Assembly (NCBI RefSeq): GCF_009834185.1
Contig: NZ_CP047173.1
Coordinates: 1,364,001-1,428,000, forward strand
DNA length: 64,000 nucleotides
Reading direction: 5' to 3'
Origin: Rathayibacter sp. VKM Ac-2760
GTDB lineage: Bacteria > Actinomycetota > Actinomycetes > Actinomycetales > Microbacteriaceae
Shown: positions 58,576-64,000 of the stretch, in pieces
Layout: each line of letters begins with the position of its first letter
Position numbering within the stretch: position 1 is the first letter of the stretch
Program-made: the position numbers and the translations under genes
The notes under the pieces: generated by a model
The model's database searches: none
What the model was told of the DNA's origin: nothing
What the model saw: the letters and a program-made list of their open reading frames with translations, nothing else

Positions 58576-58611
58576 CCCGGGCCGGTCGATTTGAGCGACG
58601 TCCGTCCGTAG
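58541..58611. repeat. Direct duplication of about 36 bp spanning the oxidoreductase stop codon
   Basis: CCCGGGCCG and GAGCGACGTCCGTCCGTAG occur in 58541-58575 and again in 58576-58611. The first copy encodes the last residues (SDVRP) and the stop; the second is non-coding. Confidence 0.8.
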
Positions 58612-58684
58612 GGTACTGTCGTCTCTCGGCGCCGGGTTCACCCCCGATCGCCATCTGGTCCCGGCCTCACCGCCGGATGACCAT

Positions 58685-58756
58685 TGGGGTATGGTGTAAT
58701 TGGCAACACGACTGATTCTGGTTCAGTTGTTCTTGGTTCGAGTCCAGGTACCCCAG
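58685..58756 (+). tRNA. tRNA-Gln (anticodon CTG)
   Basis: The 72-nt gene folds as a cloverleaf: acceptor TGGGGTA pairs with TACCCCA (58749-58755) with G as discriminator; the anticodon stem ACTGA/TCAGT encloses the loop TTCTGGT with anticodon CTG at 58718-58720; the T arm has GGTTCGAGTCC. CCA is not encoded. It decodes CAG, the main Gln codon in this high-GC genome. Confidence 0.96.
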
Positions 58757-58964
58757 CACTTCTCCTCCTCGCCCTGAGGATCCTCGCCCGGCTGTCGCCC
58801 GCCGCTGTTCCGGCTGTGTCGTTCCGGCAGCGCCGCGCGTCTCGCGCAGGGCCGCTGCATCCCCCGCCCGGCCGACGCCCGACTCCTCCCGGCATGCCAC
58901 GATGAACCTGTACATCGCTCAGAAACCCGCCTCCCGCGGGTTCCGAGAAGGGGGTCTCTCGTCC

Positions 58965-60485
58965 ATGAATTCTGATCTGCTCTGGGTCGTCGGCGCCGGC
59001 ATCGTCGTCGGCGTCGTGCTGCTGCTCGCCATCATCGGCTTCTTCATCTTCCGGGCCTGGTACCAGGTCCCGCAGGCCGACGAGGCCATCGTGATCGTCG
59101 GAAAGAAGCAGAAGGGCGACGACGGCCTGACCTCGAACATGACCGTCATCACCGGCGGCGGCGCCTTCGTCAACAAGCTGACCCAGCGCTCCGACCGCAT
59201 CTCGCTGCGGTCGCGGCAGATCAAGATGGAGCCGGTCGCGCAGACCAAGAACGGCGTCACGATCCACCTCGCGGGCGTCGCCCTCGTCAAGATCGGCTCC
59301 ACGCCCGACCAGGTGCGCGCCGCCGCCGAGCGGTTCGCCTCTCAGGACCAGTCGATCGACGTCTTCACGACCGAGCAGCTCGAGGGCGCGCTGCGCGGCG
59401 TCGTCGCGAAGCTCAGCGTCGAGGAGGTCATGCAGGACCGCCAGAAGCTCGGTGACGAGATCGCCGAGGGCATCAAGGGCGACCTGCTCGCCCAGGGGCT
59501 CGTCCTCGACTCCTTCGCCATCCAGGGCGTCACCGACCGCAACGGCTACATCGAGGCGCTCGGCGCGCAGGAGATCGAGCGCGTCCGCCGCGAGGCCGAC
59601 GTCGCCCGGATCAACGCGGCCCGCGAGGTCAAGGCCCGTCAGCTCGCCACCGACGAGGCGAACCTGATCGAGCAGACCGCCTTCGACAAGAACACCGCCG
59701 CCTCGAAGTCCGAGGTCGGCCGCGCCAACGCCGAGGCCGAGCAGGCCGAGAACCTCGCCCGCGCCGAGCGCGAGCAGGCCGTCCTCGTCCAGCGCGCCGA
59801 GAACCGGCAGGCCGAGCTCGACGCCGACGTCAAGCGCGTCGCCGACGCCGAGAAGTACCGCCGCCAGACCGAGGCCGACGCCGACGCCTACGGGCGCGAG
59901 AAGAAGGCCTCGACGGATCGCCAGGTCGCGCAGCAGGTGTCCGACGCCGAGGCCTACGCCGTCCAGCGCCAGGCCGAGGCCCGTCAGGCGTCCGCCGCGG
60001 CCGAGGCGGCGGCTCTGAGCGCCCGCGCCGAGGCGGAGGCCCACGCCCTGCGGGCCAAGGCCGGCGCCGAGGCCGAGGCCCTGCGCGCGAACGCCGCGGC
60101 CGAGGCGGAGGCCATCCGCGCTAAGGGTGAGGCGAGCGCGGCCGCGATCCAGGCCGAGGCGGAGGCCCTCCGCGAGAACCAGGAGGCGATCCTGGGCCGC
60201 GAGCTCATCGGACAGCTCCCCTCCCTCATGGCGGAGTTCGCGAAGGGCTACCAGAACGTCGGCACCGTCACCCTGATCGGCGGCGACACCGCCGGCACCC
60301 ACATCGCCCGGGAGCAGGCGGCGAGCCTCGCGGCCACCTTCGACAGCGTGAAGTCCGCGACCGGCGTCGACCTCGGCGCGATCCTGCAGGGCCAGGCGTT
60401 CGGCCGGGGAGTGGCGTCGGCCGCCGAGCCCGCCGCTCCCACCGGCCTCACCGGCGATCCCACCGCCGTCCCCTCGACGAGCTGA
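58965..60485 (+). CDS. Flotillin-family (SPFH-domain) membrane protein
   Basis: This 506-residue protein has one N-terminal membrane helix (about residues 5-27, LLWVVGAGIVVGVVLLLAII), an SPFH/band-7 domain (about 30-200) and a long Ala/Glu-rich coiled coil (about 210-410, with AEAEALRANAAAEAEAIRA-type repeats). It closes with LIGQLPSLMAEFAKGYQNVG. Flotillins oligomerise in the membrane and organise functional microdomains. ATG 58965 follows GAGAAGGGGG; an ATG at 58902 is unlikely because it precedes this site. No NfeD-like partner is adjacent. Confidence 0.92.
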   Translation: MNSDLLWVVGAGIVVGVVLLLAIIGFFIFRAWYQVPQADEAIVIVGKKQKGDDGLTSNMTVITGGGAFVNKLTQRSDRISLRSRQIKMEPVAQTKNGVTIHLAGVALVKIGSTPDQVRAAAERFASQDQSIDVFTTEQLEGALRGVVAKLSVEEVMQDRQKLGDEIAEGIKGDLLAQGLVLDSFAIQGVTDRNGYIEALGAQEIERVRREADVARINAAREVKARQLATDEANLIEQTAFDKNTAASKSEVGRANAEAEQAENLARAEREQAVLVQRAENRQAELDADVKRVADAEKYRRQTEADADAYGREKKASTDRQVAQQVSDAEAYAVQRQAEARQASAAAEAAALSARAEAEAHALRAKAGAEAEALRANAAAEAEAIRAKGEASAAAIQAEAEALRENQEAILGRELIGQLPSLMAEFAKGYQNVGTVTLIGGDTAGTHIAREQAASLAATFDSVKSATGVDLGAILQGQAFGRGVASAAEPAAPTGLTGDPTAVPSTS

Positions 60486-60489
60486 CCGC

Positions 60490-60546
60490 CGATCCGTCGC
60501 GGACGGCCGCCTCGACGGCCGGCGGACGACCGTTCGCGACGGATCG
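60490..60546. terminator. Hairpin after flotillin gene; family D inverted repeat
   Basis: CGATCCGTCGCGGACGG and CCGTTCGCGACGGATCG pair with one mismatch, and an inner CCGCC/GGCGG stem extends it, forming one long hairpin just after the flotillin stop. No T-run follows. The right arm is nearly identical to that at 11550. Confidence 0.65.
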
Positions 60547-60617
60547 AGCACGCCTCAGGCTTGTCGAGCACGGGAAGGGCGATCCGTCCACTCCCCGCGG
60601 GCCCCGCGGTCCGGACG

Positions 60618-60623
60618 TACGCT
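60618..60623 (+). promoter_or_regulatory. -10 box, probable leaderless promoter
   Basis: TACGCT ends 6 nt before the ATG at 60630 with no Shine-Dalgarno sequence between. Confidence 0.45.
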
Positions 60624-60629
60624 GACCGG

Positions 60630-61403
60630 ATGAGGCAGGGTCGGACGCGCGCGCTCGGCGGCGCCGCGCTGGCGCTGACCGCGGTGCTCCTGCTGGCCGG
60701 CTGCAGCGGCGACTCCTTCCGCGCGGACTTCGCGCGGACCTTCGGCAGCGACGAGTCGGTCGCCGATGTGGAGCTCGCGAGCGTCGACGACAGGCCGTTC
60801 AGCGGCGGAGTGAGCGCCGAGGTCGTGGCCCGCGAGGACCTGTCCGATGCCGACCTGACGTCCCTCGCCGCCCGGTTGGCCACCTTCGCCGCGAAGCGTC
60901 CGACGGGCGACGTGCGGATCCTCCTCGACGCCGAGGACCTCACCCTGCCCGTCTCCGGCGACGACGCCCTTACGTCCGGCCGGATCGCGGCCGCGCTCGC
61001 GCTCCGGGACGACTCGCGGGTCTCGTCCCTCGCCCTCGCCGCCGACGACAGCGAGGACCGCGTCAGCGGACTGAGCCTCTTCCTGGCGGAGGGGACGTCC
61101 GCCGCGGACGCCTTCGCACTCGCCCGCGACGCGCCCGCGCTGCTCCCCGACGCCCCACCCCTGCACATCAGCGTCCAGAGCGCCGACCGCGCGCAGCTCG
61201 TCACCGGCTCCCCGGGCCCGTGGCTCGACGACGCGGAGCGCCTCTGGACCGCGATCTCGGCCGCCGTCCCCGCCGCGGGCTTCCGCGCCGACTCCGACCA
61301 CCTCGACGTGACCCTGACGAGCGACGCCGACCGCGCCGCGGCGACGCTCGCCGCCGACACTGTCCCCAGCGACGGCATCTCCGTCACGTTCTCCGCCCCC
61401 TGA
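60630..61403 (+). CDS. Hypothetical lipoprotein
   Basis: This 257-residue protein has a lipoprotein signal peptide: basic MRQGRTRALGG, a hydrophobic stretch LALTAVLLL and the lipobox LLAGC with the lipidated Cys at about residue 25. The mature part is Asp/Ala-rich and probably alpha/beta, with two similar-looking halves (SVADVELASVDD and later SDHLDVTLTSDADR). No family is recognised. It would be anchored on the outer face of the cell membrane. Confidence 0.78.
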   Translation: MRQGRTRALGGAALALTAVLLLAGCSGDSFRADFARTFGSDESVADVELASVDDRPFSGGVSAEVVAREDLSDADLTSLAARLATFAAKRPTGDVRILLDAEDLTLPVSGDDALTSGRIAAALALRDDSRVSSLALAADDSEDRVSGLSLFLAEGTSAADAFALARDAPALLPDAPPLHISVQSADRAQLVTGSPGPWLDDAERLWTAISAAVPAAGFRADSDHLDVTLTSDADRAAATLAADTVPSDGISVTFSAP

Positions 61404-61494
61404 CCGCCGAGGACGCACCCCGTTCGCTGCCCATCGCACAGCGAGGTGCAGGTCGTCACGGTCGGAGGGCGACCGATCAGCCGGAGGAGGCTCC

Positions 61495-61650
61495 ATGAAG
61501 CGCAAAGACGTGACCGCCGAGGCTCTCCGCCGTGCCGCAGAGCGATCGACGCGTGCCTCGGCCGCCTTGGAGAACCGCTCGGTGCCGACCGATACCGTCC
61601 GCTCCGACAGGGTGGCTCGATTCCTCGCTGCCCGGGGGTCCCGCGCCTGA
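61495..61650 (+). CDS. Small hypothetical protein (51 residues)
   Basis: This short ORF begins MKRKDVTAEALRRAAERSTR and ends FLAARGSRA. A near-perfect GGAGGAGG lies 5 nt before the ATG, one of the best ribosome binding sites in the window, which argues for translation despite the size. The product is basic, with likely helical N-terminal half. No family recognised; upstream is the lipoprotein gene, 91 bp away. Confidence 0.5.
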   Translation: MKRKDVTAEALRRAAERSTRASAALENRSVPTDTVRSDRVARFLAARGSRA

Positions 61651-61830
61651 CCGGCGTCGGTCCCGCGTGCACGGGTGATGCTCTGCACGCTGATCGTGTG
61701 GCAGATGCTTCCCGACGCGGTCGCGGTGAAGGGCGGCATAGGTGTGAAGCTCCGTCTCGGTGAGCCAGGCGACAAGTCCGCGGACGGGAAGGGCGCGAGC
61801 GACGCGGTCACGCCGCCCGCTCGCACAGCC

Positions 61831-61909
61831 CGCCGCGCAACATCAGCCCGGAGCCGACCTCAGCCACGATGGCGGACGGCGACCGCTCTCAGCCGACGTT
61901 CTGCGCGGC
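61831..61909. repeat. Palindromic element, family C, degenerate copy 3
   Basis: CCGCGCAACATCAGCC and CTCAGCCGACGTTCTGCGCG form imperfect arms about 40 bp apart and match the outer words of the copies at 34961 and 44571. Confidence 0.55.
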
Positions 61910-61966
61910 CCGCGCGCGCCGTCGGTCTCGTCCAACACTCCGATCGCTCGGAATCGAGTTCCGTAT

Positions 61967-61978
61967 TACGATAATCGT
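61967..61978 (+). promoter_or_regulatory. -10 box and palindromic operator candidate of the toxin-antitoxin pair
   Basis: TACGAT (61967-61972) lies 7 nt before the ATG at 61980, and ACGATAATCGT (61968-61978) is a palindrome covering the -10 and start region, well placed for autorepression by the ribbon-helix-helix protein. Confidence 0.45.
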
Positions 61979-61979
61979 C

Positions 61980-62243
61980 ATGAGCGACGGGGAGACGATC
62001 GACGGCCGGCCGGTGACGGAGGAGCAGATCGCAGAGTGGGCGGCGGAGGCGGAGCGCGGCTACGACATCGATGCCCTCAAGGCGAGAGGCCGAGGACGCC
62101 CCGGTAGAGGCGCTCTCCCCTCGCAGGTCGTCGCCGTTCGGCTCACCCTGGACGAGCTCGCCGCACTCGACGAGCGCGCCGCCCGGGAGCACAAGACGCG
62201 CTCCGAGGTCGTCCGCGAGGCGCTCGCCGCGTCGGCGGCGTGA
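61980..62243 (+). CDS. Ribbon-helix-helix (CopG-like) antitoxin
   Basis: This 87-residue protein has a C-terminal ribbon-helix-helix DNA-binding domain: VVAVRLTLDELAALDERAAR, then HKTRSEVVREALAA, typical of CopG/MetJ-fold regulators. The N-terminal part (TIDGRPVTEEQIAEWAAEAE, GYDIDALKARGRGRPGRG) is characteristic of actinobacterial antitoxins of this type. It overlaps the next gene by 4 bp (GTGA), the common order antitoxin-toxin. Confidence 0.85.
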   Translation: MSDGETIDGRPVTEEQIAEWAAEAERGYDIDALKARGRGRPGRGALPSQVVAVRLTLDELAALDERAAREHKTRSEVVREALAASAA

Positions 62244-62479
62244 AGGTCCACCCTTCGGCGCTCAAGCACGGGATCTCGGCGGACGACGCCGTCCACGCCG
62301 CAGACCTGGCGCTCTGGGTCGAGGAACTCGACGACGACTCTCCGGCGCGTCAGCTCCGCCTGGGCTTCGATACCCGCGGTCGGCTCCTCGAGACGGTCGT
62401 CCTGATCTTCGACAGCGGCCACGAACTCGTCATTCACGCGATGAAGGCCCGCCCGGGCATGATCGAGCTCCTGCCCTGA
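62240..62479 (+). CDS. BrnT-like toxin candidate
   Basis: This 79-residue protein has the core of BrnT/RelE-like toxins: SALKHGISADDAVHAAD near the N-terminus, then LGFDTRGRLLETVVLIFDSG and HELVIHAMKARPGM. It starts at GTG 62240 inside the antitoxin stop. BrnT-like proteins are ribonucleases that slow growth when free. The match is to the pattern only, and this form lacks the N-terminal FEWD segment of classical BrnT, so confidence is moderate. Confidence 0.65.
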   Translation: MKVHPSALKHGISADDAVHAADLALWVEELDDDSPARQLRLGFDTRGRLLETVVLIFDSGHELVIHAMKARPGMIELLP

Positions 62480-62599
62480 CGGGCCGCTGACGGGTCGTTC
62501 AGGCCGACGCGCGCGTCGGTGCCGGTCAGGGGCGATACGTCTGTGCGGCTCCCCGCTGCGTCCTCCCTCTTCCGAACGTCGGCGACTTCTCGCGCCCCC

Positions 62600-64000
62600 T
62601 CAGAAGTAGCGCGCCAGGTGCTCGCGGAGCGCCTCGTCGCAGACGTGCACGTACGTCCCCCTGATGCCGCGCGTGAGCAGCACCGTGTAGATGTTGCGGA
62701 CGTACGCGAGCAGGTCCTCGTCGCTGTAGGTGATGCCGAGCTTCGGGTTGTTCTCGCGCCCCTTCTTGTCGAAGTAGTGCGAGCGGTCGAAGACGACGCG
62801 TCCCGAGGCGGTGTCGAAGCGCAGATCGCGGCCGATGATGACGCCCGCGTAGTTGAGGTCGTAGCCCTGCACCGTGTGGATCGAGCCGACCTCGTCGATC
62901 GCGCCGGGGGAGTTGATCCAGTCGCGCTGCGTCTGATTCCAGCGGAGCGACTCGTCGCCGATCACGATGTCGAAGGCGCTCCTGTCCGTCTTCGTGACCC
63001 ACTTCCACGCGTAGCCCGCGACCAGTCGTGAGAGGCCGTGCTCCCGGTCGCGCTCGACGATCGAGCGGCGCAGCTCGCCCGGATCGTCGAAGAAGCGCAG
63101 GTCGTACTCGCCGAAGTCCTCGCGCGCCGACGGCGGATCATCGGACAGCGCGGCGCGGACGTAGCCGACGTAGTCCTTCTCCGCGGCGATGCGCATCTGC
63201 GAGCGGAGCGGGTAGACCCGGCCCTCGGCCGACGCCTCCGCGAGGACGGCGCGGGTGACCGTCGCGGGCAGGTCCGCTGGGCGGACGGTCTGCGCGGTGT
63301 CCAGCATCAGGATCGTGTGCCTGCTCCGCGCGCGGATCCAGTCCAGCTGCGTGTACTCGAGCGAGTCCTCGCCGAACAGCCGCTCGTTGATGTCGATGAA
63401 CTTGCGGTTGAGCGGCCCCGAGGGCTGGTTCGCCCGCTGGCTGAGCCGGTGCGCTTCGTCGACGAGGAGCAGATCGAACGGCTCGTCGCTCTCGCCGACC
63501 TGGAAGGGCGTCAGCACCAGGTCCTTCGACAGTCCCGGGGTGAGGCTGAAGACCCGGGAGATCGACCCGCGCAGCGACTGCTGCGGCACGACGAGGCCGA
63601 CCCGCAGCGTCGACAGCAGCTCCGCGTGGCCCGGGGTGAAGAACTCGCTGAAGATCGAGTCGCCGTCCAGCGGCTCCTCCGGGTCGTGCTCGCGGATGTC
63701 CTGCAGCAGCTTCAGCAGGTAGATGGCGACGACGGTCTTCCCGGTCCCCGGATCGCCCTGCACGACGACGGTGCTGGGACCGCCGGACTCGAGGTCGGTG
63801 AACAGCCCTTCGAGGATGTCCTCGACCGCGATCGCCTGATCGTGGTTCAGCGCCTTGAACGGAGACAGCTTGAAGAGATCGCTGTTGACGATCTCGGGGA
63901 GCGTCCGCTGGAAGAGCTTCTCCTCGGTGCGGAGGACCTCGAACACCTCGTCGAACGTCCGGCGGTAGGACGCGCGGTCGAAGTAGTCGGCGTCGGTGAT
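62600..64000 (-). CDS. DUF2075 / P-loop helicase-like protein, 3' part
   Basis: The gene runs off the right edge; 467 residues are visible, from ITDADYFDRASYRR at the edge to the stop at 62600. It has Walker A VVQGDPGTGKTVVAIYLLKL, Walker B LLLVDEAHRLSQRANQ, and C-terminal VGSIHTVQGYDLNYAGVIIG plus LLTRGIRGTYVHVCDEALRE, the DUF2075 arrangement of superfamily-1-like helicases. Some relatives carry an N-terminal GIY-YIG nuclease, which would lie outside the window. It may act on DNA or RNA in defence or repair; this is not shown. The 120-bp gap before the toxin gene is featureless. Confidence 0.85.
   Translation of the reverse strand: MTDADYFDRASYRRTFDEVFEVLRTEEKLFQRTLPEIVNSDLFKLSPFKALNHDQAIAVEDILEGLFTDLESGGPSTVVVQGDPGTGKTVVAIYLLKLLQDIREHDPEEPLDGDSIFSEFFTPGHAELLSTLRVGLVVPQQSLRGSISRVFSLTPGLSKDLVLTPFQVGESDEPFDLLLVDEAHRLSQRANQPSGPLNRKFIDINERLFGEDSLEYTQLDWIRARSRHTILMLDTAQTVRPADLPATVTRAVLAEASAEGRVYPLRSQMRIAAEKDYVGYVRAALSDDPPSAREDFGEYDLRFFDDPGELRRSIVERDREHGLSRLVAGYAWKWVTKTDRSAFDIVIGDESLRWNQTQRDWINSPGAIDEVGSIHTVQGYDLNYAGVIIGRDLRFDTASGRVVFDRSHYFDKKGRENNPKLGITYSDEDLLAYVRNIYTVLLTRGIRGTYVHVCDEALREHLARYF

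Overview
This 64 kb window is high-GC (around 70% by eye) with dense, often 1-4 bp overlapping genes and many GTG starts. The protein families point to an actinobacterium of the Microbacteriaceae (a Rathayibacter, Curtobacterium or Clavibacter-like genus; this is inference from family resemblance and the genus cannot be fixed here). Several genes have a TANNNT-type -10 box only 6-8 nt before the start codon, as expected for the leaderless mRNAs common in actinobacteria. No phage, plasmid, IS element or CRISPR array was recognised.

Layout. 1-8.9 kb: end of a mechanosensitive channel, a GH15 glucoamylase-like enzyme coupled to an alpha/beta hydrolase, glucose-6-phosphate dehydrogenase, a sugar PTS (IIA plus IICB), two small hypotheticals and an ArsB/SLC13-type transporter. 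9-11.5 kb: otsA-otsB trehalose synthesis; otsA seems to need a non-canonical start. 11.6-16.9 kb: ilvD, ilvB, ilvN, ilvC (isoleucine/valine synthesis). 17-24.3 kb: a DUF222-HNH protein bracketed by dispersed repeats, membrane hypotheticals, an SGNH hydrolase, serA and a PhzF protein. 24.4-29.7 kb: a TetR/MFS divergent pair, leuB, ilvE and a fumarylacetoacetate-hydrolase-family gene. 29.9-35 kb: recQ, a DUF2795 protein, and aldehyde dehydrogenase plus an intact hldE.

35-44.5 kb is a Nit1C/MSMEG_0565-0572-type cluster: radical SAM and GNAT-AIR-synthase genes on one strand; Sll0783-like protein, nitrilase, MSMEG_0570-like protein, flavin monooxygenase, a second nitrilase-fold protein that has lost its catalytic Cys and Glu, a glycosyltransferase and an AMP-dependent ligase on the other. 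The divergent promoter region carries a TTGACT -35 box and a GAAAC-N6-GAAAC motif that could be a nitrogen-control site. 44.7-54 kb is a glycero-manno-heptose cluster, unexpected in a Gram-positive: gmhB, gmhA, a second hldE that is frameshifted, three GT9 (heptosyltransferase-type) and two other glycosyltransferases, and an SDR.

54-64 kb: a SigB/SigF-type sigma factor, then nine or more tandem copies of an exactly 92-bp palindromic unit, gltX, an FAD oxidoreductase, tRNA-Gln(CTG), a flotillin, a lipoprotein, a 51-residue ORF, a ribbon-helix-helix/BrnT-like toxin-antitoxin pair, and the 3' part of a DUF2075 helicase-like gene running off the end.

The intergenic spaces hold at least four families of dispersed palindromic or repeat elements (called A to D below). 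One copy of family B carries a compensatory base-pair change. The most notable items are the 92-bp array, the active-site-less nitrilase paralogue inside the Nit1C-like cluster, the heptose cluster with its frameshifted hldE, and the palindrome families.
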